Assembly (NCBI GenBank): GCA_963840725.1
Contig: CAWIZY010000009.1
Span: 682,001 to 746,000, forward strand
From: CAVWDU01 sp963840725
GTDB taxonomy: Bacteria; Pseudomonadota; Gammaproteobacteria; Pseudomonadales; Halieaceae
Reading direction: 5' to 3'
Length of the DNA stretch: 64,000 nucleotides
The translations under genes and the position numbers were made by a program. Positions 1-8,681 of this stretch are shown piece after piece. Within the stretch, counting starts at the first letter, position 1; every line of letters begins with the position of its first letter. Under the pieces are notes generated by a model that searched no databases, had not been told where the DNA came from, and saw nothing but the letters and a program-made list of their open reading frames with translations.

Positions 1-141
1 TGATTAGGCAAATATTAAGTTTACCCGGGGGCGCTATGTTTAAAGTGATTGTTGTCTCCGCTTAAAAACTTGACAGTGCTAATGTTATCATCCGTGTGTA
101 AAAGGTAAACCGCGGCACAGTAGCGACTGTTTGTATTCTTT
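1..141. other. Left-edge non-coding stretch
   Basis: No convincing gene is visible here. It lies downstream of the leftward cco accessory genes. A TTGACA hexamer at 70-75 on the plus strand resembles a -35 box, but no good -10 follows at normal spacing and no rightward gene begins nearby, so I do not call a promoter. No stem-loop with a T-run was seen for termination of the leftward operon. Confidence 0.4.
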
Positions 142-855
142 TCAATGGTGGTGGTGACCAGATTCTATCTCGTTCGCAGGCGCCTGTCCGGCGCCAAGCA
201 GGTGGGCGCTGTGGGCGGCAGTAAGATAAAAGCTCCAACTGCCCGCGGCAATCAACAGGAGACCGAGTGCCAGTTTCAGTCCGCGTTTGCGCAGGAAGCC
301 CTGCAACCGCTCGGCTCCGAGGCTGGTGCCAAGCATGGCGGGGAGGGTGCCGAGGCCGAAAAAGAACATCATCAGGGCCGACTGTGCCGCGTCCTGGGCT
401 GTAGCGGCCCAGGCCAGGCTGCTGTAAATCAGTCCACAGGGCATCAGACCCCACAGTGAACCCAGTGCCAGTGCCTGGTACCAGTGCTTGATCGGCAGCA
501 GCCCACGGGACAGCTTTTGTATCGGTTGCCAGAGCTTGGCACCGGCGCGCTCCAACACCATCATGCCACGCCACCAGTCGGTGATGTAGAGTCCCATGCA
601 AATGAGCAGAATGCCGGCGAGGTAGCGAAGAAACAGCGTCCAGGCCGCAATATCAAGGCTGCCGGCAGCCACTCCCAGTGCAGCGCCCAGCAGGGTATAG
701 CTGATTATTCTGCCCCCGTGGTAGGCCAGGGTAGACGAGACGCTCCGGTGACCCCCCAGGCTCAGTGCCGCCGCTATCCCGCCGCACATTCCCAGACAGT
801 GTCCCGCGCCGGCCAGGCCAATGGCGAAGGCGCTGATGATGCTGAGTTCAGTCAT
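142..855 (-). CDS. TauE/SafE (UreH/DsbD-like) membrane protein of the cco cluster
   Basis: A 237-residue polytopic membrane protein with about six hydrophobic helices. Near the N-terminus it has a GHCLGMCGG motif (His19, Cys20, Cys24), and a GLMPCGLIY motif mid-protein, both characteristic of the UreH/DsbD-like transmembrane family usually labelled sulfite exporter TauE/SafE. The tail is His-rich, ending in four histidines, consistent with metal binding. Its start overlaps the ccoS stop by ATGA (852-855), so the two are translationally coupled. Members of this family regularly close cco accessory operons, and a role in copper or redox handling for cbb3 assembly is the usual inference; true sulfite export is not supported here. 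Confidence 0.8.
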   Translation of the reverse strand: MTELSIISAFAIGLAGAGHCLGMCGGIAAALSLGGHRSVSSTLAYHGGRIISYTLLGAALGVAAGSLDIAAWTLFLRYLAGILLICMGLYITDWWRGMMVLERAGAKLWQPIQKLSRGLLPIKHWYQALALGSLWGLMPCGLIYSSLAWAATAQDAAQSALMMFFFGLGTLPAMLGTSLGAERLQGFLRKRGLKLALGLLLIAAGSWSFYLTAAHSAHLLGAGQAPANEIESGHHHH

Positions 856-1046
856 TGCGGGCCGACACTCCCGGGTCTGTCGTCAGGTTGAGGTTTGGCC
901 TCAGCGCTATCCTCTTCGGCGAGAATTCGCCAGGCCTCTTTGTCCAGGTCGTCGTACTGACCGCTATCAATGGCCCATAGCAGCAATTTGATAGCGATAA
1001 CGCAAAACAACAGCGCTATGGGAATCAACAGGTAGAGTGAATCCAT
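852..1046 (-). CDS. ccoS: cbb3 oxidase assembly protein CcoS
   Basis: A 64-residue protein: one N-terminal membrane helix (residues about 4-26) followed by an acidic cytoplasmic tail containing the GQYDDLDKEAWRIL segment typical of CcoS (FixS). In this family the protein is needed for insertion of heme b and CuB into CcoN. It lies 11 bp downstream of ccoI and overlaps the next gene by four bases. Length and position are standard for the family, so identification is firm despite the small size. Confidence 0.92.
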   Translation of the reverse strand: MDSLYLLIPIALLFCVIAIKLLLWAIDSGQYDDLDKEAWRILAEEDSAEAKPQPDDRPGSVGPQ

Positions 1047-1057
1047 CGAATCTCTGC

Positions 1058-3553
1058 TCAGTCGTGGGGCGCGCTATTTAAACGCAGCGAATTAAGCACC
1101 ACAAGCAGCGAACTCGCTGACATGCCCAGGGCAGCTGCCCATGGGGGAATATAGCCGCTTGCGGCCAGCGGGATGGCGCAAAGATTGTACGCCAGCGCCC
1201 AGCCCAGGTTCAGACGGATAATATGGCGGCACTGCCGGGCCTTGCGCCAGGTGAACAGGACCTGGTAAAGATCGCCGCCGACAATCACAAAATCTGCCTG
1301 GGTCCTGGCGAGGTCCGTTGCGCCGGCTACAGCGAAAGACGCGTCGGCCAGTGCCAGCACCGGCGCATCATTGAGTCCATCCCCGACCATGGCCACGACT
1401 GCGCCGCCATTCTGAAGCGCTCGCACCCGTTGCATTTTTTCCTCCGGCTGCATACCGGTGTGAACAGTCGCAATCCCCAACTGCGCAGCTAGCACTTCAC
1501 CCTGATCGGAACTGTCGCCGGTGAGTAGTTCGAGTTGCAGCCCTCCGCCGACAGCCTCGGTCACGACGGCCGCAGCTTCCGGACGCAGCTCGTCATCCAG
1601 GCCTATCCACGCCAGGGGTTGGTCCCGCTGGCAGAGGGCGACCCAGTAGAGCGGCGCTTCCGGTGGCGGGGGTAAGTCGGGAGCGATTTCACGGCAATAG
1701 GTTTCGCTGCCAATACGGTAGCGAATCCCCGCGCATTCGCCCTCCAGCCCGGCTCCGGTCTGGTTGACGACCCGTTTCATGTCCGGTGCCTGCGCCAGTC
1801 CGGCAAAGGCTCGGGCGACGGGGTGATTCGAATACTGCTGCAGCGCTGCCGCCAGGGCCAGGCATTGGTCACGCCCCACAGCCGACAGGCTGTGTACGGC
1901 CGTGATCCGCAATTGCCCCTCGGTCAGGGTTCCCGTTTTGTCGAACACCAGGTGGGTGGCCCGTGACAAAGCCTCCAGCGCATTTTCGCCCCGGGTAATA
2001 ATACCCCGGGCTCGCAATGCACCGGCGGCACTGGTCAGTGCCGCCGGTGTTGCCAGCGCAAGAGCACAGGGGCAGCTGATGACCAGCACGGAAAGGGTGA
2101 CCCACAGCGCCCGATCAGGGTCCAGATAGCTCCAGATGATTGCCGTAGCAACCGTGACCAGCAGGATGCCGGCTACAAACCAGGAGGCGACGCGATCAGC
2201 GAGCTGCGCCACGGCAGGTTTGTTGGTCTGTGCAGTTTCCACTGATTGTTGCAGGGCTGCCAGACGAGTGTCCTCATAGCGACCCAGCACCTGCGCCTCC
2301 AGCGCGCCCTCTACATTGATGGTGCCGGCGTACACGGTATCGGCCACTGCAACCTGCCGAGGCAGGTGCTCACCGTTAAAGGTGTCTTCTACCACTGAAC
2401 TGTTACCGACCAGTACCTGTGCATCCACCGGTACCAGCATCCCCGGTCGGATAAGAATGCGCTCTCCGGGCACCAGTTTCACTCTGGCCCGATTCTGCCA
2501 GTTCCCCTGGCAGAGAACCGGGACCGTCGCTGGCAGCGCGCTCTCAGCGTCGAACCATGCCAGCATATGCCGTTGTCGCACCCGCTGCTCGAGGAAGCGG
2601 CCCAGGAGCAGGAAAAACGTAAACATGACCACCGAATCGAAATAAACCTGGCCCTGTTGTGTAAGGGTGGCCCAGACACTGGCGGTAAAAGCGAGTCCAA
2701 TCGCCAGGGCTACCGGGAGATCCATTACCAGAGACCCCATGCGCAGGTGCCGCCAGGCGGAGACGAAAAAAGGTCGGGCCGAAAAGTAGACGACGAAACT
2801 CGCGACCACCAGACTCACCCAGCGCAACAGGGTCTGATACTCGGCTTCGATGCCCTGGATATCGCCCGCATGCAGCGCAATCGCGAACATACCGACTTGC
2901 ATCATGCCAACCCCGGCGACGGCTAGCTGCCGCAAGTCGGATCGTCTCTGCTGTGCCAGCTGCTGACGCCGAGCATGACTCTGATAGGGCCTGGCGCTAT
3001 AGCCCAGGGCTTCTACGCTGGCAAACAAGCGACTCAAAGGCAGTTGAGCCGGGTCGAAGCGCACGTCCAGCCGGCTCTGCTGCAGGTTAACAATGGCGCT
3101 GCGGATGCCTGGCAGGCGCGACAGGCTCTGCTCGATCAGCCAGGTACAGGCCGCGCAGCTTACGCCCCCCAGCAGTAGCTGAGCGGTGACCTGACCGTCG
3201 GCATCGACACGGGTGAAAGCGGCTGCCAATTCGGGGTCGTCATAGATCTCGTAGCGGGCGTCACTATCGGTGGTCGGGTTGTTATCATCGGGACGCACAT
3301 TATAGGCGGTGCGCTGCAGGTAAAAACTCTCCATACCGCTGGCGGCAATCAGACTGGCCACTGCGCGACATCCCGGGCAACACATGGGCCGAGACTCCCC
3401 CGCGATGTTCGCTGTGAGCATCATGCCCGGAGGCACATCCTCGCCGCAGTGATAGCAGGTCAGCGGAGCTGCGGTGTCCACAGGCAGTGCAGGCTCAGCG
3501 TGAGTCATTACCCAGGTCTGCGTTTTCCAGAGTGCCATCGAGGCGCCAGCCAT
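1058..3553 (-). CDS. ccoI: Copper-exporting P1B-type ATPase CcoI/FixI
   Basis: Up to 831 residues. Order: N-terminal Cys cluster (CYHCGE with Cys33/Cys36, then CCPGC at 58-62), one HMA domain with GGVSCAAC (Cys133/Cys136), membrane helices, the CPC copper motif in SCPCALALATPAAL (about residue 495), the phosphorylated Asp in DKTGTLTEG (about 538), and the hinge GDGLNDAP (about 724). The N-terminal cluster plus single HMA is the CcoI/FixI signature, the pump that supplies Cu to the CuB site of cbb3 oxidase. The start is uncertain: 3553 has a GGGAG-like site but overlaps ccoH by 59 bases; a Met at 3508 overlaps by only 14 and leaves about 17 residues before the first Cys. Confidence 0.95.
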   Translation of the reverse strand: MAGASMALWKTQTWVMTHAEPALPVDTAAPLTCYHCGEDVPPGMMLTANIAGESRPMCCPGCRAVASLIAASGMESFYLQRTAYNVRPDDNNPTTDSDARYEIYDDPELAAAFTRVDADGQVTAQLLLGGVSCAACTWLIEQSLSRLPGIRSAIVNLQQSRLDVRFDPAQLPLSRLFASVEALGYSARPYQSHARRQQLAQQRRSDLRQLAVAGVGMMQVGMFAIALHAGDIQGIEAEYQTLLRWVSLVVASFVVYFSARPFFVSAWRHLRMGSLVMDLPVALAIGLAFTASVWATLTQQGQVYFDSVVMFTFFLLLGRFLEQRVRQRHMLAWFDAESALPATVPVLCQGNWQNRARVKLVPGERILIRPGMLVPVDAQVLVGNSSVVEDTFNGEHLPRQVAVADTVYAGTINVEGALEAQVLGRYEDTRLAALQQSVETAQTNKPAVAQLADRVASWFVAGILLVTVATAIIWSYLDPDRALWVTLSVLVISCPCALALATPAALTSAAGALRARGIITRGENALEALSRATHLVFDKTGTLTEGQLRITAVHSLSAVGRDQCLALAAALQQYSNHPVARAFAGLAQAPDMKRVVNQTGAGLEGECAGIRYRIGSETYCREIAPDLPPPPEAPLYWVALCQRDQPLAWIGLDDELRPEAAAVVTEAVGGGLQLELLTGDSSDQGEVLAAQLGIATVHTGMQPEEKMQRVRALQNGGAVVAMVGDGLNDAPVLALADASFAVAGATDLARTQADFVIVGGDLYQVLFTWRKARQCRHIIRLNLGWALAYNLCAIPLAASGYIPPWAAALGMSASSLLVVLNSLRLNSAPHD

Positions 3554-4034
3554 CGGCTCCCGGGTCTTCCAGTATCCAGTGCCAGCGCGTTGCTACAGGT
3601 CCGGCCAGACTGCCGCGATAAACGCCGGAACCAAAGTCTTCTACCGGGACTGTGAAGTCCCGGTCGGCCTCCAGTGGGTGGGAAAAGCGCAAACTCAGCG
3701 CCGAGGCCTGTACCGGTCCGCTGGTGCTCACTACTGCCGAAAGACCATCGATCCTGACCCGGGCGGTGATACCGAGTTCCACAGATCGTTGTTTCTTCTC
3801 CAGTTGGCGGTTGATTGCCAGGCCATCCTTGTAATAGTCATCGGCCACCAGGTCATCGGAGTGCCGATTGGCGATGTACAGGGTAACAAATGCCGCACAG
3901 ACGACACTGGCGGGCAGTGCGATTAGGAACCAGGGCCAGAACTGCCGATACCAGGGCAGGGTGTCGGTGCCTGGCAGGTGACCGCCCGGGGAGCGACCCG
4001 GAGGGCTCTTTGGCGCGCGCCCGCTGGCCATCAC
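3495..4034 (-). CDS. ccoH: CcoH/FixH family protein
   Basis: A 179-residue protein with a Pro/Gly-rich N-terminus, one transmembrane helix (about residues 32-53), then a periplasmic FixH domain with the YYKDGLAINRQLEK segment that typifies the family. FixH/CcoH associates with cbb3 oxidase and its assembly intermediates. The start overlaps the ccoG stop by ATGA (4031-4034). The N-terminal extension before the helix is longer than usual, but I see no better internal start. Confidence 0.88.
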   Translation of the reverse strand: MMASGRAPKSPPGRSPGGHLPGTDTLPWYRQFWPWFLIALPASVVCAAFVTLYIANRHSDDLVADDYYKDGLAINRQLEKKQRSVELGITARVRIDGLSAVVSTSGPVQASALSLRFSHPLEADRDFTVPVEDFGSGVYRGSLAGPVATRWHWILEDPGADGWRLDGTLENADLGNDSR

Positions 4035-5440
4035 AGCGGCTTCATAAAGCGGGATTCTGAGCGCGCCTGCAGGCTTGGCATATCCGTTGCCACGGCGGTG
4101 AAATTCATAACGCTGCTGGGCTTGTCCAGATTTTCCGGTGTAGCCATCACGCGCAGACTGATGGCTCGCACCTCTCCACCGTCCAGCGTATGTCGTGTTT
4201 CTCCGATTATTTTTGCCCCCGGTACCCCGTCAATACTGATCTCGAAGTCATGACTGTTGTCGTCCATATTCACCAGATTGAGGGTATAGATGTTCTCGAT
4301 CTGACCCTCGTCAGTGACCAGATACAGATTGTTGCGGTCTCTGATAACCGTGAGCTCCAGCGGTATGCGGTTGAACACATTGTAGCTGAAAACGCCGATC
4401 ATCAAGGCGAGCACAAGCGCGTAACCAATCACCCGAGGTCTTACCCAGTGGGTGCTGCCACCCTCCAATTCGTGTTCACTGGTGTAGCGGATCAGCCCAC
4501 GGGGATATTCCATCTTGTCCATGACGGAATTGCAGGCATCGATACAAAGAGCGCAGCCGATGCATTCGTACTGCAGGCCATCGCGAATATCGATGCCGGT
4601 AGGGCATACCTGTACGCATAATGAACAGTCGATGCAGGTACCAAGGCCCAGTTGCTCGTAGTCTGCGGTCTTTTTCCTTGAGCCCCGTGGATCACCGCGC
4701 GCCGCATCATAGGAGACGATCAGCGTGTCATGATCGAACATAACTGACTGAAATCGGGCATAGGGGCACATGTAGGTGCACACCTGCTCACGCATCCAGC
4801 CGGCGTTGACGTAGGTCGCGCAGGTAAAAAACAAGGTCCACAGCATGGCCCACTTGTCGGCGGAGAGGCTCGCCATCGCAGGTAGCAGTTCCCTGATCGG
4901 ATAGAAGTAACCGACAAACGTCAGCCCGGTGGCAAACGCAATAAACAGCCAGCCGGCGTGTTTGGAGACTTTTTTGAGCAGCTTTGCAACGCTGAAAGGC
5001 GCCTTGTCCAGTTTGATCCGCTGGTTGCGACTGCCCTCAGTTTTTTGTTCAACCCACATGAACATGGTGGTCCACACGGTTTGGGGACAGGTGTAACCAC
5101 ACCAGATCCGTCCGGCAACGGTAGTGACCGCGAACAGCGCAAACGCAGCAATGATCAACAAAAATGCCAGCAGTGGGAAATCCTGCGGCCACAGTGTGAG
5201 CCCGAGAATATGAAATTTGCGGCCCGGCAGATCGAACCATATTGATTGCTGTCCGCCCCAGTTCAGCCAGGGCAGCAGGAAATAGCCCAGTAGCAGAGGC
5301 CAACCGGTGTAGAGTCTTACGCGCTGGAAAAAACCTTCAATCTTTCGGGTGTAGATCTTTTCCCGGTGCTGGTAGAGATCCAGTTCAGAGACTTCGGCAG
5401 GAGCGACCTCATGCAGGTCAATATGATCATTGTCGGACAT
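4031..5440 (-). CDS. ccoG: Cytochrome c oxidase accessory protein CcoG/FixG
   Basis: A 469-residue polyferredoxin membrane protein. Visible motifs are CGYTCPQTVW (Cys114/Cys118) in a membrane loop, CTYMCPYARF further on, and a classical pair of 4Fe-4S cysteine clusters at about residues 270-305 (CIDCSLCVQVCP and CIGCALCIDAC). The C-terminus is an immunoglobulin-like periplasmic domain. In this family CcoG acts as a cupric reductase delivering Cu(I) for CuB. It heads the accessory block ccoG-H-I-S. An 81-bp gap containing an inverted repeat (5446-5495) separates it from ccoP, with the 3' arm adjacent to its ribosome-binding region. Confidence 0.95.
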   Translation of the reverse strand: MSDNDHIDLHEVAPAEVSELDLYQHREKIYTRKIEGFFQRVRLYTGWPLLLGYFLLPWLNWGGQQSIWFDLPGRKFHILGLTLWPQDFPLLAFLLIIAAFALFAVTTVAGRIWCGYTCPQTVWTTMFMWVEQKTEGSRNQRIKLDKAPFSVAKLLKKVSKHAGWLFIAFATGLTFVGYFYPIRELLPAMASLSADKWAMLWTLFFTCATYVNAGWMREQVCTYMCPYARFQSVMFDHDTLIVSYDAARGDPRGSRKKTADYEQLGLGTCIDCSLCVQVCPTGIDIRDGLQYECIGCALCIDACNSVMDKMEYPRGLIRYTSEHELEGGSTHWVRPRVIGYALVLALMIGVFSYNVFNRIPLELTVIRDRNNLYLVTDEGQIENIYTLNLVNMDDNSHDFEISIDGVPGAKIIGETRHTLDGGEVRAISLRVMATPENLDKPSSVMNFTAVATDMPSLQARSESRFMKPL

Positions 5441-5445
5441 GTTCC

Positions 5446-5495
5446 GTATCCAGGGTTGTGCATAGCGGAGATAACCGGACTCCCTCCCTGGATAC
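5446..5495 (-). promoter_or_regulatory. Inverted repeat before ccoG
   Basis: Two 10-base arms, GTATCCAGGG (5446-5455) and CCCTGGATAC (5486-5495), are exact reverse complements separated by 30 bases. In the leftward mRNA one arm ends a few bases before the ccoG ATG and overlaps the only Shine-Dalgarno-like GGA there. No T-run follows, so it is not a typical intrinsic terminator. It could reduce ccoG translation or set the ratio between oxidase and accessory genes. The structure is seen directly; the function is inference. Confidence 0.45.
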
Positions 5496-5521
5496 CGGCG
5501 GGTGAAAGATGGGCGAGCGGG

Positions 5522-6400
5522 TTACCGACTCATGCCATAAACGTAGGCGGTGAGTATGTGGATTTTATCTTCACTGAGCATTTCATTCATGGCTGGCATA
5601 ACACCGTTGCGTCCCGCGCGGATGCTGTGTGCGATCTGCTCTTCCTTGCCGCCATAGAGCCAGATGCCGTTGGCGAGATTGGGCGCACCCATCATCGGGT
5701 TGCCTTTGGCCTCGGCACCGTGACAGGCGGCACAGTAGGTTTGGTATTGGGTTCTGCCAGCTTCGGCATTGCCGGTGTCAGGACGCCGGCCGCTCAGTGA
5801 GAGTATGTAGGCCGTGACATCGGTGACACCCTGGTCGCCCAGAGGCCCACCCCAAGCCGGCATCGCGGCTTTGCGGCCCTGGGCGATAGAGGTCTTGATG
5901 GCCTCCGGGGTGCCGCCATACAGCCAGTCGTCGTCGGTCAGGTTAGGGAACCCGTAGGCGCCTTTGCCGTCACCACCATGACACTGCGCGCAGTTGTTGC
6001 TGAACATCCGCATACCCATCTTGCGGACCGCCGGGTCGCCCGCAATTTCCTCCACCGGTAAGGCCAGATAGCGGTCTCGCATGGCTCGGAAACGGTCCTC
6101 GGCGGCATCCACCTCGGCGGTGTGCTGGTTGATCTGGGTCCACCCCAGCAGACCGGGAAAATTGCCCATTCCGGGATAGATAATCAGGTAGCCAACCCCC
6201 CAGACAATGGTGATGAAGAACATGTAGAACCACCAGGCAGGCAGCGGGTTGTCATATTCCTGAATGCCATCGTACTCGTGACCAGTGGTGGTTGTGTCGA
6301 TCTTGACGTCACGTTTACGGTTGGAGAACAGAATCCAGACCAGGCCAACAATGGTGACCGTGGTGAGGATGATGATCCATGCACTCCAGAAACTAGTCAT
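5522..6400 (-). CDS. ccoP: cbb3 oxidase diheme subunit CcoP
   Basis: 292 residues from the ATG at 6400, chosen because GGAGGAG lies just upstream; a longer reading from 6472 adds a poor N-terminus. Two N-terminal hydrophobic helices (about residues 3-25 and 54-76) are followed by two cytochrome c domains, each with one CXXCH heme site: CAQCH and CAACH. CcoP passes electrons from soluble cytochrome c to CcoO and CcoN. The start overlaps the ccoQ end by eight bases. Confidence 0.96.
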   Translation of the reverse strand: MTSFWSAWIIILTTVTIVGLVWILFSNRKRDVKIDTTTTGHEYDGIQEYDNPLPAWWFYMFFITIVWGVGYLIIYPGMGNFPGLLGWTQINQHTAEVDAAEDRFRAMRDRYLALPVEEIAGDPAVRKMGMRMFSNNCAQCHGGDGKGAYGFPNLTDDDWLYGGTPEAIKTSIAQGRKAAMPAWGGPLGDQGVTDVTAYILSLSGRRPDTGNAEAGRTQYQTYCAACHGAEAKGNPMMGAPNLANGIWLYGGKEEQIAHSIRAGRNGVMPAMNEMLSEDKIHILTAYVYGMSR

Positions 6401-6572
6401 TCCGTATCTCCTCCTGCATGCTGAGCTTGTTGAGCTCGTCATCGCCAAATGGAATATTGGCAGCATCGTCAAAACTTGCCTTGCGCTTGCTGCTATAGGC
6501 CCAGAAACACAGCCCGATGAACGATATCATCAGGAACAGGGTGCTGAGTCCTCTCAGGTCGTTGATGTCCAT
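6393..6572 (-). CDS. ccoQ: cbb3 oxidase small subunit CcoQ
   Basis: A 59-residue reading frame beginning MDINDLRGLSTLF, with one membrane helix (about residues 11-27), an SSKRK turn and an acidic tail ending QEEIRND. It sits exactly where ccoQ is expected, 4 bp after ccoO and overlapping the ccoP start. CcoQ stabilises the oxidase complex in the family. It is small and easy to miss, but size, topology and position all agree. Confidence 0.92.
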   Translation of the reverse strand: MDINDLRGLSTLFLMISFIGLCFWAYSSKRKASFDDAANIPFGDDELNKLSMQEEIRND

Positions 6573-6576
6573 TGCT

Positions 6577-7185
6577 TTAGCGCCTCGTCTTCAGCAGCGT
6601 TCCCAGTTGTTGCAGGTAGGCAACCAGGGCATCGATTTCTTTCTTGTCCTGCACCACTGCTGCAGCGCCATCGATGTCGGCATCGGTGTAAGGTACGCCA
6701 ACCGTTCGCAATGCGGACATTTTGGCACCGGTCTTCTCAGACTTGATCACCTTGTCGAACAGCCACGGAAAAGCGGGCATATTCGACTCGGGCACCACGT
6801 CCCGTGGATTGTAGAGGTGAGCCCGGTGCCAATCGTCGCTGTACCGTTGGCCCACTCGAGCCAGATCCGGGCCGGTGCGCTTGGAGCCCCATAAGAAAGG
6901 ATGATCGTAGACGAACTCGCCCGCTACCGAGTAATGGCCATAGCGTTCGGTTTCGGCGCGCAGAGGCCGAATCATCTGGGAATGACAGGTGTTACAGCCC
7001 TCGCGAATGTAGATGTCTCTACCCTCGAGTTCAAGCGCGGGCAGGGGTTTTAGCCCGGCAATCGGCTCGTTGGTTTCCTTGTCGAAGAACAGCGGAACCA
7101 GCTCTACCAGTGTGCCGAACAGCAAGGCGATAATCGTGAGCACGATCATCAGGCCGACGTTGGTTTCTATTACTTCATGCTTCAT
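6577..7185 (-). CDS. ccoO: cbb3 oxidase monoheme subunit CcoO
   Basis: 202 residues from the ATG at 7185, beginning MKHEVIETNVG, with GAGGA upstream; an in-frame extension to 7239 is not credible because it runs into ccoN. One N-terminal membrane anchor, then a cytochrome c domain with a single CNTCH heme motif in the characteristic REGCNTCHSQMIRP context. It transfers electrons from CcoP to CcoN. It lies 10 bp after ccoN. Confidence 0.97.
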   Translation of the reverse strand: MKHEVIETNVGLMIVLTIIALLFGTLVELVPLFFDKETNEPIAGLKPLPALELEGRDIYIREGCNTCHSQMIRPLRAETERYGHYSVAGEFVYDHPFLWGSKRTGPDLARVGQRYSDDWHRAHLYNPRDVVPESNMPAFPWLFDKVIKSEKTGAKMSALRTVGVPYTDADIDGAAAVVQDKKEIDALVAYLQQLGTLLKTRR

Positions 7186-7195
7186 CTGCAGATCC

Positions 7196-8635
7196 TCAGG
7201 CCGGGCTCGCTGCCGTGGGCGCGGCCAGTGGCTCCACACCGCGTCGGCTGGTCATATACACGTTGTAAGCCATGATCAGCATACCGGCAAAGAAGATGCC
7301 GCCGCCGATCACTCGCACCACATAGCCGGCGTGACTGGCGACTAAGGATTCAACAAAGGAGTAGGTGAGCGTGCCATCCTGGTTATAGGCGCGCCACATC
7401 AAGCCCTGCAGAATCCCGTTCACCCACATGGAGGCGATATACAGCACGGTACCTATGGTCGACATCCAGAAATGGGTGTTGATCAGGGACGTGCTGTACA
7501 TGCGCTCCTTGCCAAACATAATGGGCATAAGGTGATACATGGCACCAATGGAGATCATGGCCACCCAGCCCAGAGCTCCTGAGTGCACATGGCCAATGGT
7601 CCAATCGGTGTAATGCGACAGCGAGTTGACTGTCTTGATCGACATCATTGGGCCTTCGAAGGTGGACATACCGTAGAAGGACAGGCTCACCACCAGGAAG
7701 CGGAGTATCGGATCGGTGCGCAGTTTATGCCAGGCGCCGGAAAGGGTCATCATGCCATTGATCATCCCGCCCCAGGACGGTGCCAACAGGATGATGGACA
7801 TTACCATGCCGAGACTCTGTGCCCAGTCTGGCAGCGCTGTGTAGTGGAGGTGATGCGGGCCAGCCCAGATGTATACCGCCACAAGCGCCCAGAAATGCAC
7901 AATACTCAGCCGGTAGGAGTAGACCGGCCGTCCGGCCTGCTTGGGAACAAAGTAGTACATCATCCCGAGGAAGCCAGCGGTGAGAAAGAACCCAACCGCG
8001 TTGTGCCCGTACCACCACTGGACCATGGCATCCACTGTGCCGGCATAGGCTGAGTAGGACTTGAACATGCTCACCGGTATCGCCGCGCTGTTGATGATAT
8101 GGAGCACCGCGACGGCGAGAATAAAGGCGCCGTAAAACCAGTTGGCCACGTAAATATGCTGGGTTTTACGCTTCATGATGGTGCCGAAAAAAACTACGGC
8201 ATAAAGCACCCACACTACTGCGATAAGAATGTCGATAGGCCATTCCAGCTCGGCATATTCCTTGCTGGTGGTCAGTCCCAGCGGCAGTGTCACCGCAGCC
8301 GCCACAATGACCAGTTGCCAGCCCCAGAAGGTAAACGCAGCCAGCTTGTCCGACAGCAATCTCACCTGGCATGTTCTCTGCACAACGTAGTAGGAGGTCG
8401 CAAACAGGGCGCAACCACCAAAAGCGAAAATGACCGCGTTGGTGTGCAGTGGACGCAAACGGCCGAAGTGCAACCAGGGCAGCCCCGGGTTGAGTTCCGG
8501 CCAGGCCAGCTGTGCGGCGATGATCACCCCTACCAGCATCCCAACAATGCCCCAGACCACAGTCATGACGGCGAACTGGCGCACTACCTTGTAATTGTAG
8601 GTGGGATGCTCCAGTGCAGAATTAAGCTCACTCAT
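7196..8635 (-). CDS. ccoN: cbb3 oxidase catalytic subunit CcoN
   Basis: A 479-residue, roughly 12-helix heme-copper oxidase subunit I of the C family. The low-spin heme His is in RPLHTNAVIFAFGG. The CuB ligands are in WWYGHNAVGF and the GPHHLHYTALPDW pair, and the heme histidines are in GHVHSGALGW. Length and motifs match cbb3 subunit I, the high-affinity terminal oxidase used at low oxygen. It is the first oxidase gene of the leftward run, 46 bp downstream of the Yip1-like gene. Confidence 0.97.
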   Translation of the reverse strand: MSELNSALEHPTYNYKVVRQFAVMTVVWGIVGMLVGVIIAAQLAWPELNPGLPWLHFGRLRPLHTNAVIFAFGGCALFATSYYVVQRTCQVRLLSDKLAAFTFWGWQLVIVAAAVTLPLGLTTSKEYAELEWPIDILIAVVWVLYAVVFFGTIMKRKTQHIYVANWFYGAFILAVAVLHIINSAAIPVSMFKSYSAYAGTVDAMVQWWYGHNAVGFFLTAGFLGMMYYFVPKQAGRPVYSYRLSIVHFWALVAVYIWAGPHHLHYTALPDWAQSLGMVMSIILLAPSWGGMINGMMTLSGAWHKLRTDPILRFLVVSLSFYGMSTFEGPMMSIKTVNSLSHYTDWTIGHVHSGALGWVAMISIGAMYHLMPIMFGKERMYSTSLINTHFWMSTIGTVLYIASMWVNGILQGLMWRAYNQDGTLTYSFVESLVASHAGYVVRVIGGGIFFAGMLIMAYNVYMTSRRGVEPLAAPTAASPA

Positions 8636-8681
8636 GGTTCCATTCCATATCAGGTTTTCAATGCTTGGATGTTCGGCAGTT

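Noticed and set aside
70..101. Promoter at the left edge (TTGACA)
   Set aside because: No -10 element at acceptable spacing and no downstream rightward gene.
62..891. Plus-strand frames opposite the TauE/SafE gene
   Set aside because: The minus-strand gene has clear membrane topology and operon context; the opposing frames look like shadows.
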